Positions 1 through 7,928 of a stretch of DNA of 52,060 bases are shown piece by piece; the first letter of the stretch is position 1; every line of letters begins with the position of its first letter. The position numbers and the translations under genes were made by a program. This stretch comes from an uncultured Lachnospiraceae bacterium (lineage in GTDB: Bacteria; Bacillota_A; Clostridia; Lachnospirales; Lachnospiraceae), in the NCBI GenBank assembly GCA_902801585.1, contig CADCIU010000014.1:1-52060 (forward strand). The letters run 5' to 3'. The notes under the pieces were generated by a model. It was not told the DNA's origin. It was given only the letters and a program-made list of their open reading frames with translations, and did not search any database.

Positions 1-699
1 TTCCCTCGTCACATGTCCTATGAGACCATGAGCCGCCGTGTCGCGATCATGAAAGAGGCTTGCAACGAGTTCGGTATGAAGTTCGAGATGGAGACCGCTC
101 CCGATCCGACAACTGATGTCGGTGTTCCCGGCGCGCAGGCTTACATCCTTGAGCATGTTCCGGAATGGATCAAGAAGTATGGCACGAACTCCGCTTACTT
201 CTGCACAAATGACGCTCACACTGAGCCCCTGCTGAAGATGCTCCTTGAGCACGGCGGATACTTCATCGAAGCTGACCTTCCGTCCCCTCTGATGGGCTAT
301 CCCGGAGCTCTCGGTATCGATCTGACCGCTGAGGCAGGCGATTTCCAGAAGATCCTCTCCAAGGTCGAGGCAGCAGTCGTTGAGAAGGGCGGCGCAGGCA
401 GATTCGGAACATGGGCATATTCCTATGGCTACACTGTTTCCGCAGGTCTTGCTGAGCATGCCAGAAACGTCATCATGGGCACAAGCGAGCTCAATGACAT
501 CGATGCGATCTCCGCAGCTTACGGCGTATTCTCACCCGGTGCTGAGTGGAACGGCTCCAACTACACCAATGTAGACACAGGTGTGAAGGCTGACAATATT
601 TTCCTTATTTATCAGGATACTTACATCATGGGTGATCCCGGATACTACATGGAGTCCACAAAGGTTGAAGTTCCCGAGAAGTATTTCACTGTGAAATAA
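1..699 (+). CDS. DUF3798-type substrate-binding protein of an ABC importer (5' end missing)
   Basis: The frame is open from base 1 (F-P-R-H before the first Met at 13), so the gene begins upstream and only the C-terminal 232 residues are visible. The sequence has the look of a periplasmic-binding-protein lobe (YFCTNDAHTEPLL, YFIEADLPSPLMGYPGALG) and resembles the DUF3798 family, which is predicted to be an extracytoplasmic solute receptor of unknown ligand. An N-terminal lipoprotein signal would be expected outside the window. It heads an apparent operon with a double ATPase and two permeases of the ribose/galactose importer type. A terminator-like hairpin follows it, which would give this gene more transcript than the downstream genes. 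Substrate cannot be told from the sequence. The family call is from memory. Confidence 0.75.
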   Translation, partial: FPRHMSYETMSRRVAIMKEACNEFGMKFEMETAPDPTTDVGVPGAQAYILEHVPEWIKKYGTNSAYFCTNDAHTEPLLKMLLEHGGYFIEADLPSPLMGYPGALGIDLTAEAGDFQKILSKVEAAVVEKGGAGRFGTWAYSYGYTVSAGLAEHARNVIMGTSELNDIDAISAAYGVFSPGAEWNGSNYTNVDTGVKADNIFLIYQDTYIMGDPGYYMESTKVEVPEKYFTVK

Positions 700-789
700 T
701 TGAACGATCGGGCGGCTGTCATTACCGGCAAGTGAGAAATTTCCAATCCAGGAAGGTTTCCAAACGGCCGGAACTGAATGAATCGGTGA

Positions 790-824
790 GATGAGGAGGA
801 GCCCTGTTCCTCCTCATCTTTGTA
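790..824 (+). terminator. Attenuator-like hairpin between binding protein and ATPase
   Basis: An 11-bp perfect stem (GATGAGGAGGA with TCCTCCTCATC, loop GCCCTGT) is followed by a T-rich tail TTTGTATTATTT. It lies between the solute-binding protein gene and the ATPase gene of one transporter, a common place for partial termination or mRNA processing that favours the binding protein. Confidence 0.6.
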
Positions 825-905
825 TTATTTGTCCGGCGCCTCTAGGAGCTGAACAGATAAAACCAAAGTAACTGTAGTAATGCAAGTAGGAAGGCATTGG
901 AGTCA

Positions 906-2498
906 ATGAACAATGAAAAAGTCCCGCTTCTGGAGATGCGGAATATCAAGAAAGACTTTTTTGGCAATCAGGTTCTGACGGACATCAACCTCAAGCTGGA
1001 TGAAGGCGATGTCCTGGGACTGTGCGGTGAGAACGGAGCCGGAAAGTCAACGCTGATGAAGATCCTGTTCGGCGCTTCGGATATCTTGTCGACGGGCGGA
1101 TATGGCGGCGATATTTTGATCGACGGCAAGAAAGTGTCATTCTCGTCGCCCTTCGAAGCGATCGAAGCCGGTATCGGCATGGTACATCAGGAGTTTTCCC
1201 TGATTCCCGGCTTTGACGCGACGGAAAACATTCTTCTCAACCGTGAGCCGAAAAAAGGAAATTTGGTCTCTGAAGTATTCGGGGACAGACTGAACACACT
1301 CGACCGCAAGGAGATGGACGAGAAGGCCCGAAAAGCTATTGAGATCATGGGCGTCTCGATCGATCAGCACATGATGATCAACAACATGCCTGTCGGTCAC
1401 AAGCAGTTCACCGAGATCGCGAGAGAGCTGTCCAAGGATCAGCTCAGAATTCTGATCCTGGATGAGCCCACGGCTGTTCTGACGGAGAGGGAGGCAGAAG
1501 CGCTTCTGGCATCGATCCGCGGAATGTCAGCGAGAGGCATCACGGTTATTTTCATCACACACAGACTGCAGGAGATCCTGTCGGTATGCAATAAGGTAGC
1601 CGTCATGCGCGACGGTGTCCTGGTCAAGGAAGTTCCTGCGAAGGAGGCAACTGTCGAGGATATCACGCACTGGATGGTAGGCCGCAGCGTGAAGGGCGGA
1701 GAGACCGCTGTCACTTCCCGCATCAATGAGGATGCCAAGACCATTCTCAAAATAGAGAAGCTTTGGGTGGATATGCCCGGTGAGACGGTCCGCAATGTCA
1801 ATCTTGAAGTCAAAGAGGGCGAGATCCTGGGAATCGGCGGACTGGCCGGACAGGGCAAACTGGGAATTCCCAACGGAATCATGGGCTTGTATGAAGCCGG
1901 CGGCAAGGTGACTTTTGACGGAAAAGAGATCCCGCTGAACAGTCCCAGAAAGTGTCTGGATTCTTCCTTTGCCTTCGTTTCGGAGGACAGAAGAGGCGTT
2001 GGCCTTCTGCTGGATGAATCCCTGGAGTGGAATGTTGCTTTCCCGGCCATGCAGATCCAGAATAAGTTCCTCAAGAACTATCTGGGCGGCATTGTCAAGT
2101 GGAGAGATGAAAAGGCGATCCGCGAGATCACCGAGAAATATATAGACGAGCTCAAGATCAAATGTACGAGCTCCAAACAGAACGCGAGAGAGCTGTCGGG
2201 CGGAAACCAGCAGAAGGTCTGTCTGGCCAAGGCGTTTGCGCTTGAACCCAAGATGCTTTTTGTTTCTGAACCGACCCGCGGAATTGACGTCGGTGCCAAG
2301 GCACTGGTCCTTGAGTCACTCAAGAAGTTCAACCGGGAGAACGGCGTAACTGTTGTTATGATCTCCTCTGAGCTGGAGGAGCTTCGCCAGACCTGCGACC
2401 GCATCGCGATCGTCTCCGGCGGCAGGATCTCGGGAATTCTTCCCGCATCAACCTCCGTCGAAGATTTCGGTATGCTGATGCTCAGCAATGTCATTTGA
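906..2498 (+). CDS. Sugar/nucleoside-type ABC transporter ATPase (two fused ATPase domains)
   Basis: Cytoplasmic ATP-hydrolysing subunit, 530 aa, with two tandem nucleotide-binding domains as in RbsA/MglA-type importers. Domain 1 has Walker A GENGAGKST (about residues 41-49) and Walker B LILDEPTAVL. Domain 2 has a degenerate Walker A (GGLAGQGKLG), signature LSGGNQQK and FVSEPTRGIDVG. Asymmetric sites like this are usual in the carbohydrate-importer ATPases. ATG 906 is preferred over the in-frame TTG at 897 because the Shine-Dalgarno run AGGAAGG at about 888-894 is too close to the TTG. It pairs with the two permeases that follow. Confidence 0.9.
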   Translation: MNNEKVPLLEMRNIKKDFFGNQVLTDINLKLDEGDVLGLCGENGAGKSTLMKILFGASDILSTGGYGGDILIDGKKVSFSSPFEAIEAGIGMVHQEFSLIPGFDATENILLNREPKKGNLVSEVFGDRLNTLDRKEMDEKARKAIEIMGVSIDQHMMINNMPVGHKQFTEIARELSKDQLRILILDEPTAVLTEREAEALLASIRGMSARGITVIFITHRLQEILSVCNKVAVMRDGVLVKEVPAKEATVEDITHWMVGRSVKGGETAVTSRINEDAKTILKIEKLWVDMPGETVRNVNLEVKEGEILGIGGLAGQGKLGIPNGIMGLYEAGGKVTFDGKEIPLNSPRKCLDSSFAFVSEDRRGVGLLLDESLEWNVAFPAMQIQNKFLKNYLGGIVKWRDEKAIREITEKYIDELKIKCTSSKQNARELSGGNQQKVCLAKAFALEPKMLFVSEPTRGIDVGAKALVLESLKKFNRENGVTVVMISSELEELRQTCDRIAIVSGGRISGILPASTSVEDFGMLMLSNVI

Positions 2499-2512
2499 GG
2501 AAGGAGGAAGAG

Positions 2513-3559
2513 ATGACAAGTGAAAAAATCAAGGCCGCTCTCAAGAATTTCGGCCTTCCGCGTCTGATCATCGCGGGATTCCTGCTCCTTTTGCTGATCA
2601 TGGCGCCTTTCGTCGGCGCAGACCTGCCGACACAGGTATCCAACATTATCAACCGTTTCAGCTGGAACGGCATTCTGGTCCTGGCAATGGTGCCCATGGT
2701 CCATTCCGGCTGCGGCCTGAACTTTGGCCTTCCGCTGGGGATCATTTCGGGCCTTCTGGGCGCGACGCTGTCCATTGAGCTGGGCTTCACCGGCGCACTT
2801 TCCTTTCTGGCCGCGATCCTGATCGCGACCCCTTTCGCGCTGATCCTCGGCACGCTGTACGGATGGCTGCTCAATAAGATCAAGGGCGGCGAGATGATGA
2901 TCGCCACTTATGTCGGATTCTCATCCGTATCCTTTATGTGTATGATGTGGCTGATCCTTCCCTACCACAGCCCCAACATGGTCTGGGGTCTGTCCGGCAA
3001 GGGCCTTCGTACCACGATCTCTCTGGAGGGATATTACATCGGCGCGCTCGCCAATTTCCTTCAGATCAATATCGGCGCTATTTCGATCCCGACCGGCACG
3101 CTGCTGTTTTTTGCCCTTCTTGCATTTGCGATCTGGGCATTCCTGCACACCAAAACAGGAACGGCCATGACGGCTGTCGGATCCAACCCGGAATTCGCGA
3201 AGGCAGCAGGCATCAATGTGGACAAGATCCGCATGCTGTCCGTCATTATGTCGACCTGGCTGGCTGCGGTCGGAATACTGGTCTATGAGCAGGGATTCGG
3301 TTTTATCCAGCTCTATATGGCACCGTTCTACATGGCGCTTCCCGCCGTGTCGGCGATCCTGATCGGCGGCGCATCGGTCAATAAGGCGACAATCATGAAC
3401 GTCATTGTGGGAACGATCCTGTTCCAGGGCATTGTCACAATGACACCTACTGTCATGAACAACCTGATTCATATGGATATGTCGGAAGTCATCCGTATCA
3501 TCGCTTCGATGGGCATGATCCTGTTTGCACTGACAAGAAAAACGGAGGCGTCGAAATGA
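2513..3559 (+). CDS. ABC transporter permease 1 (ribose/BMP-type, BPD_transp_2 family)
   Basis: A 348-aa polytopic membrane protein with hydrophobic segments throughout, the first at about residues 15-35 (LPRLIIAGFLLLLLIMAPFV). The GSNPEFAKAAGINVDK stretch is the conserved cytoplasmic loop of the ribose/branched-chain-amino-acid-type permease family that contacts the ATPase. ATG 2513 follows a strong GGAAGGAGG site at 2499-2507; the upstream in-frame TTG at 2495 overlaps the ATPase stop and lacks a site. Its stop overlaps the start of permease 2 (ATGA), implying translational coupling and a heterodimeric pore. Confidence 0.88.
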   Translation: MTSEKIKAALKNFGLPRLIIAGFLLLLLIMAPFVGADLPTQVSNIINRFSWNGILVLAMVPMVHSGCGLNFGLPLGIISGLLGATLSIELGFTGALSFLAAILIATPFALILGTLYGWLLNKIKGGEMMIATYVGFSSVSFMCMMWLILPYHSPNMVWGLSGKGLRTTISLEGYYIGALANFLQINIGAISIPTGTLLFFALLAFAIWAFLHTKTGTAMTAVGSNPEFAKAAGINVDKIRMLSVIMSTWLAAVGILVYEQGFGFIQLYMAPFYMALPAVSAILIGGASVNKATIMNVIVGTILFQGIVTMTPTVMNNLIHMDMSEVIRIIASMGMILFALTRKTEASK

Positions 3560-4740
3560 ATAAGAATAATACGACAAAAGGTTCTCCGGATCTGTTTCTT
3601 TTGGCGCAGAAGTTTTCTGTTCCGCTCATGTTCATCATCATCTGCGCGATCTGCATTCCTCTGTCGGGACTGTCAGCCAATATGCTGATCAATGAGATCA
3701 TCACTCGTATGGGAAGAAATGCTTTCCTGATCCTGAGTCTTCTGATCCCGATCATGGCGGGCATGGGCCTGAATTTCGGTATGACGCTGGGCGCTATGGC
3801 GGCGGAGATCGCTCTGATCTTCGTATCGGACTGGCAGATCGTCGGCATTCCCGGCATGGTCCTTGCGGCCATCGTCTCTGTGCCGATCTCCGCGCTGCTG
3901 GGTGTTTTCTGCGGAAAGATCCTCAATGAGGCCAAAGGCCGCGAGATGATCACCAGCTATATCATGAGTTTCTTCGTCAACGGTATTTATCAGCTGGTCG
4001 TTCTGTATCTGATGGGCAGCATTATCCCGATCAAGCACGGCGCGATCAAGCTGCCGAGAGGATACGGCATCCGCAACACGGTCTCCCTTCTGAGCATGCG
4101 CCAGAAGCTGGACAACTTGCTCGCCATCCATGTCGGCGGCGTCAAAATACCGGTACTGACTTTCATTATCATCGCCCTTCTGTGCCTGTTCATCGTCTGG
4201 TTCAGCAAGACCAAGCTCGGACAGGACATGCGCGCAGTCGGACAGGATATGGAAGTGGCGCGCGACGCAGGTATCAACGTGGAGCGCACGAGGATCATCT
4301 CGATCGTCATGTCGACGGTCCTCGCCGGATTCGGTATGATCATCTATTTGCAGAATATGGGAAACATTGCCACTTACAGCGCGCACAGCCAGATCGGTAT
4401 GTTCTGTATCGCGGCGCTTCTGGTCGGCGGCGCTTCGGTCGACCGCGCTTCCATCGGAAACGTGTTCCTGGGCGTTATCCTGTTCCACACAATGTTCATC
4501 GTGGCACCGAAAGCAGGCGCTGCGATCACGGGCGACTCCATGATCGGTGAGTACTTCCGTGTATTCGTTTCCTATGCCGTCATCACGCTGGCGCTGATCA
4601 TGTACGAGACAAACAAGCGCAGGGCAAAGAGGACAGCAGGGCAGCAGCTCGCGGAAGCGCAGAAAGCGGAAGAGTCCGTTTCTGCCGGTAACGCAGCTAA
4701 AACCGGAGCTGACGCGGCTGATAAGGCCGGAAAGGAGTAA
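3556..4740 (+). CDS. ABC transporter permease 2 (ribose/BMP-type, BPD_transp_2 family)
   Basis: A 394-aa membrane permease, paralogous to the preceding one: MGLNFGMTLGAMAAE matches CGLNFGLPLGIISG of permease 1, and GQDMEVARDAGINVERT is the matching cytoplasmic ATPase-contact loop. The last 35 or so residues form a hydrophilic Ala/Glu/Lys-rich tail (QQLAEAQKAEESVSAGNAA) absent from permease 1. The start codon overlaps the stop of permease 1, so the two are translationally coupled and probably form a heterodimer. Ligand unknown. Confidence 0.88.
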   Translation: MNKNNTTKGSPDLFLLAQKFSVPLMFIIICAICIPLSGLSANMLINEIITRMGRNAFLILSLLIPIMAGMGLNFGMTLGAMAAEIALIFVSDWQIVGIPGMVLAAIVSVPISALLGVFCGKILNEAKGREMITSYIMSFFVNGIYQLVVLYLMGSIIPIKHGAIKLPRGYGIRNTVSLLSMRQKLDNLLAIHVGGVKIPVLTFIIIALLCLFIVWFSKTKLGQDMRAVGQDMEVARDAGINVERTRIISIVMSTVLAGFGMIIYLQNMGNIATYSAHSQIGMFCIAALLVGGASVDRASIGNVFLGVILFHTMFIVAPKAGAAITGDSMIGEYFRVFVSYAVITLALIMYETNKRRAKRTAGQQLAEAQKAEESVSAGNAAKTGADAADKAGKE

Positions 4741-4742
4741 GC

Positions 4743-5210
4743 ATGAAGAACAAACGCAGACTTTTATTCCGGACAGCGGCGATCGTGATCATTTTAGCTG
4801 TCGCAGCAGTCATGTTTGTGATCGGACGCGGGCATACGATCTATTTTGACAACAAAGAGACCTCCTACAACGGACAGGCCGTGGAGCCCTTCTACAAGGT
4901 GGTTGTCACGGTTGGCGACCAGAAACCTGCCAAGCTCTCCGCGGGCGACAGAGGCATGGGCGAAGTCATGGGACAGAAGCTGTCCATGACGGTGGAGATC
5001 ACGGACTCGGAGGGCGCAAGCCCCCATGCGCACAAGGTGAACATGAGTATTCCGTATAACATGGACGGAATTACCATCAATGTTCCGGCTCTGATGGCAG
5101 GAATGCCTGAGGAAGCGTATCTGAGCGAGTTCATCATCGAGGTTCCTGATACGGGCGATACCGATGAGGAGATCGTGACTGACGAGTTTGATCTCGGAGA
5201 AGATATGTAA
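4743..5210 (+). CDS. Small membrane-anchored extracytoplasmic protein of the DUF3798 transporter operon
   Basis: A 155-aa protein beginning two bases after the permease 2 stop, with ribosome site AAGGAG before ATG 4743. Residues 1-27 are a basic start plus one hydrophobic segment (signal anchor or uncleaved signal peptide); there is no lipobox Cys. The rest is hydrophilic, predicted outside the membrane, with an acidic end (DTGDTDEEIVTDEFDLGEDM). I do not recognise the family. Tight linkage suggests an accessory role in the transporter, such as assembly or ligand delivery; that is inference. Confidence 0.7.
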   Translation: MKNKRRLLFRTAAIVIILAVAAVMFVIGRGHTIYFDNKETSYNGQAVEPFYKVVVTVGDQKPAKLSAGDRGMGEVMGQKLSMTVEITDSEGASPHAHKVNMSIPYNMDGITINVPALMAGMPEEAYLSEFIIEVPDTGDTDEEIVTDEFDLGEDM

Positions 5211-5228
5211 TTATATGACTTGAGAGTC

Positions 5229-5394
5229 AAGGGGTGTCACAGGGACGGTTCAGTTCTTCGGTGTCATGGGGACGGTTCTTCTGACAACTTTTTATTAAAA
5301 GTTGTCAGAAGAACCGTCCCCATGACACCGAAGAAGCTCCTGTGACACCCCTTTTTCTGAGTCGCTATGTCAGAAGAACCGTCCCCGTGACACC
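5229..5394. repeat. REP-like long inverted repeat with a third partial copy
   Basis: Arms 5256-5292 and 5297-5333 are perfect 37-base inverted repeats around the loop TATT, and outer arms 5229-5241 and 5341-5353 (AAGGGGTGTCACA and its complement) extend the hairpin. A further half-copy with the same core (TGTCAGAAGAACCGTCCCCG then TGACACC) lies at 5368-5394. The core GGTGTCATGGGGACGGTTC resembles repetitive palindromes that I recall from many clostridial genomes, where they are linked to IS200-like REP-associated transposases. No transposase gene is present here. The T-run after the outer arm may also terminate the upstream transporter operon. Confidence 0.75.
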
Positions 5395-5483
5395 TTTCTC
5401 AAGCCGGCTGCCCCGGAAGTGCCCTTAAGGAGTACCGTAAGGGCATGAAAAGGGCAGAATCACCAGAACCCCAGGGTCTTGCC

Positions 5484-5927
5484 GTCAAATCCCATCAGAC
5501 CCTGAAGTCAGAGGACCCCTCCACTTTCTAATTTCCAGTTTCCGGATGGGTCCTGCCGTCAAATCCTACCAGCCCCTGAAGTCAGAGGACCCCTCCACTT
5601 TCTAATTTCCAGTTTCCGGATGGGTCCTCTCGTCAAATCCCATCAGACCCTGAAGTTAGAGGACCCCTCCACTTTTTAATTTCCAGCTTCCGGATGGGTC
5701 CTGCCGTCAGATCCCACCAGTCCCTGAAAGCAGAGGAACCCTCCACTTTTTAATTTCCAGCATCCGGATGGGTCCTGCCGTCAGATCCAACCATACCCTG
5801 AAGTCAGAGGACCCCTCCACTTTCTAATTTCCAGCATCCGGATGGGTCCTCTCGTCAAATCCCATCAGACCCTGAAGTCAGAAGACCCCTCCACTTTCTA
5901 ATTTCCAGCTTCCGGATGGGCCCTGCC
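5484..5927. repeat. Six tandem 74-base repeats (minisatellite)
   Basis: Units start at 5484, 5558, 5632, 5706, 5780 and 5854, a constant 74-base period with substitutions only and no insertions or deletions. Each unit reads GTCARATCC..., then AGAGGACCCCTCCAC..., then CCGGATGGGTCCTGCC. Within a unit AGGACCCCTCC can pair with GGATGGGTCCT (11 bp, one mismatch, about 20-base loop), and GGGTC at a unit end can pair with GACCC in the next unit, so alternative foldings are possible. The partial tail GGGTCTTGCC precedes unit 1. No open reading frame is evident. The array fills most of the 5211-6076 gene-free gap. Confidence 0.9.
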
Positions 5928-5967
5928 GTCTATTAAGGCCCACCGCCTAAATCCTGCAGAAAATGCA

Positions 5968-5993
5968 AAAATCCGGCCATCTGGCCGGATTTT
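5968..5993. terminator. Bidirectional intrinsic terminator
   Basis: The perfect hairpin AAAATCCGGCC-ATCT-GGCCGGATTTT has A-runs on one side and T-runs on the other, so it can work in both directions. It separates the plus-strand transporter operon from the minus-strand phosphopantetheinyl transferase gene. Confidence 0.8.
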
Positions 5994-6002
5994 AATACCT
6001 GT

Positions 6003-6037
6003 TAAAGGGGCGTCGAATTATTTAAATGCGACACCCC
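6003..6037 (-). terminator. Hairpin downstream of the phosphopantetheinyl transferase gene
   Basis: GGGGCGTCG pairs with CGACACCCC across a 13-base AT-rich loop with one mismatch. Read on the minus strand it lies just past the stop of the 6077-6928 gene and is followed by a short T-run, so it may be that gene's own terminator. Confidence 0.45.
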
Positions 6038-6076
6038 CTCGAGTTGCTTAATTGCTCCCCAGGCTCGAAGCCGGGA

Positions 6077-6928
6077 TCATGTATGTATTGTGATGCGGGA
6101 AACGTCAATGGGTTCAGTACTGCATACTGTCATGCAGTATCCTTCAGGCGCGGGGCATTCTGTCAGATAATAATTGTCGACAGACGGTGAAGCAGTGATG
6201 ATCCTGCCTGCAGCGAGGTCCGGCCTGAATTCGGAGAAAGGTTCCGCGAGGCCTCGTCCCGTCAGCTTGATGTAGCTCTCTCTTGCAGTCCAAAAGCGGC
6301 AGAAGAGGTGACAGAGGTCTTGCCCGTCGTTACTACAGGAATTACCGGCAGCTCCGGTATTGGGATTCTTCTCTTGATGGCGGAGGCTCAGCTCCTGCTG
6401 CTCCTCTTGTGAGAAGAAGTGAGCAGCTATTTTCAGTATTCTGACAGGGTCGTCTGAGATTTGCTGGATGTCAATCCCGACCGGGCTGTCTGAGGCGGCG
6501 CAGGCGACAATGCCGCCTGAATGCGAGATGTTGTAGTGGAAATCCGGGTAATCGGGGAGATAAGGCTTCCCGTTTTCGGGGCGAACTTCCCTTGCGAGAA
6601 CTTCAGCCAGGGTTTCCGATCCGGCGTGAAGCTCAGCTTCAGGCTGCGATTTATCAGGTTGCGATCTATCAAGCTGCAATTTATCAGTCTGCGATGTATC
6701 AGTCTGCGATGTATCAGACTGCGGTTTATCAGACTGCGATTTTTCGGCAGAAGTTCGTGAACCTAGATAGAGCTCCAGTGCAGCGGCGACGAGACGGCGC
6801 GCAGCGGAGGATTCTTCACTACGGATCTTGCGGGCGGCGGCAGGGGCTGCTCCGACATCATTCGTCCGGATATCTGCAAGAAAAATATCTATATAATGAT
6901 TAGGTGATCGCTCATTAATTGTGTCCAA
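6077..6928 (-). CDS. 4'-phosphopantetheinyl transferase superfamily protein (Sfp-like)
   Basis: Transfers the phosphopantetheine arm of coenzyme A to a serine of carrier proteins. The family pattern is visible: NISHSGGIVACA, VGIDIQ with its Mg-binding Asp, and FWTARESYIKLTGRG (the W-x-x-x-E-S-x-x-K motif). At 283 aa it is longer than usual because residues 64-98 are a Ser/Gln/Asp-rich run of five-residue repeats (SQSDK, PQSDT, SQTDT and so on) inserted between the N-terminal part and the GKPYLPDYPDFHYNISHS core. No in-frame ATG precedes the conserved N-terminus; TTG 6928 with an upstream GAGGG is the best start. It stands alone, with no carrier-protein or NRPS/PKS gene nearby, so the target cannot be inferred. 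Confidence 0.85.
   Translation of the reverse strand: MDTINERSPNHYIDIFLADIRTNDVGAAPAAARKIRSEESSAARRLVAAALELYLGSRTSAEKSQSDKPQSDTSQTDTSQTDKLQLDRSQPDKSQPEAELHAGSETLAEVLAREVRPENGKPYLPDYPDFHYNISHSGGIVACAASDSPVGIDIQQISDDPVRILKIAAHFFSQEEQQELSLRHQEKNPNTGAAGNSCSNDGQDLCHLFCRFWTARESYIKLTGRGLAEPFSEFRPDLAAGRIITASPSVDNYYLTECPAPEGYCMTVCSTEPIDVSRITIHT
6638..6739 (-). repeat. In-frame 15-base tandem repeat within the phosphopantetheinyl transferase gene
   Basis: About seven degenerate 15-base units (plus-strand form CAGTCTGCGATGTAT and variants) encode pentapeptides of the S-Q-x-D-K/T type. The length is a multiple of three, so the frame is kept. Confidence 0.8.
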
Positions 6929-6946
6929 AGTCGTCGGCCCTCGTTT

Positions 6947-7114
6947 CCCGAACCTTGTGCTCGGGAGCAGTCATCATTTCCCGAACCTCGGGCTCGGGAG
7001 CAAATCCTCGCACCCGGGCTAGGAACAGTCATCCTTTCTCGCCCCCGGGCTAGTAGCAGTCATCGTTTCCCGCCCCCGGGCTAGGGAGCAAATCCCCGAA
7101 CCCCGGGCTCGGGA
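6947..7114. repeat. Cluster of about six GC-rich palindromic repeat units
   Basis: Six units of roughly 25-35 bases, each with a core like CCCGAACCTCGGGCTCGGGA or CGCCCCCGGGCTAGGGAG, are joined by spacers of the GCAGTCATCATTT or GCAAATCC type. This is the largest cluster of a repeat family found in ten gaps of this window. It lies between the two minus-strand genes at 7117-7884 and 6077-6928, upstream of the latter. Confidence 0.8.
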
Positions 7115-7116
7115 AG

Positions 7117-7884
7117 TCAGCCCTCCATCCACAGATAATCCATGAAGGAAGGTATTTGTTTTTCCCAATATGCCTCACTGTGTCCGCCGTCTTTCTGGCA
7201 GAACAGGCGCGTCCCGGCACCTTTCTTTTCCAGAAGGTTCGCGACACTCTGATTCGAATGTGTGAGGAATTTACAGAAGCCGGAATCGGGGTCGGTCCCG
7301 CCTTCTTTCTCTCCCCAGGACAGGTAAACCCTGGTATCCGCATCGATATGTGAGGCATATATATCATTCATGAGCGGCTGCATCACCATAAAAATGGAAG
7401 ACGACAGGCATGCCGCTTTAGAAAAGACATCGTTGTACACCGTGACCGCATAGAGCGACATCAGGCCGCCCATGGAGGAGCCGCCGATAGCCGTAGCCTC
7501 TCGGGACGGATAGGTGCGGAACCGGCTGTCGATGTAGTGCTTGAGGGACTTGGTGATCCACTCCAGCGTCTCGCGTCCCTCTCCGTGGATCGGGATGCCC
7601 AGCAATTTGCAGTCATAAGGGCAGTACTCGTCGAGGCGGTGATTGCCCTCGTGGGAGCATTCAATGCCGACTACGATCATATCTTTGTTCCAGCCATCCA
7701 AAAACTCCCGAAGTCCCCACGACTTGCCGTATGTGGCGTCTGTGTCCCAGAACAGGTTGTGCCCGTCAAAATAGTACATGACCGGGTATCTTTCATCCGT
7801 GGAGTCGTACTGATCCGGCAGATAAATATGAAGTGTGCGGGGTTCTCCTGCAGGTGCGTACCAAATGCTTTCTTTGATGACCAT
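7117..7884 (-). CDS. Alpha/beta-hydrolase esterase (enterochelin-esterase-like, PF00756 type)
   Basis: A 255-aa cytoplasmic serine hydrolase with no signal peptide. The nucleophile elbow is GGSSMGG (Ser137) and a C-terminal GGHSEAYW supplies the likely catalytic His235. The YPVMYYFDGHNLF stretch is the usual oxyanion-side strand of the esterase D / enterochelin-esterase family. The substrate is unknown; family members hydrolyse siderophore, acyl or feruloyl esters. It is divergent from another esterase gene at 8044, and a TTGATT/TAAAGT promoter lies upstream. ATG 7884 is followed at once by the conserved sequence. Confidence 0.85.
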   Translation of the reverse strand: MVIKESIWYAPAGEPRTLHIYLPDQYDSTDERYPVMYYFDGHNLFWDTDATYGKSWGLREFLDGWNKDMIVVGIECSHEGNHRLDEYCPYDCKLLGIPIHGEGRETLEWITKSLKHYIDSRFRTYPSREATAIGGSSMGGLMSLYAVTVYNDVFSKAACLSSSIFMVMQPLMNDIYASHIDADTRVYLSWGEKEGGTDPDSGFCKFLTHSNQSVANLLEKKGAGTRLFCQKDGGHSEAYWEKQIPSFMDYLWMEG

Positions 7885-7928
7885 TGATTTGTTTTCTCCT
7901 GATATTTAATTCTTTTGTTCGACGCATT

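Noticed and set aside
5484..5927. CRISPR array or repeat protein in the 74-base tandem repeats
   Set aside because: There are no unique spacers, and 74 is not a multiple of three, so a repeat protein would shift frame from unit to unit.
6947..7114. CRISPR-like array of repeats and spacers
   Set aside because: The repeats are too variable, the spacers recur instead of being unique, and no cas gene is in the window. It belongs to the dispersed palindromic family.
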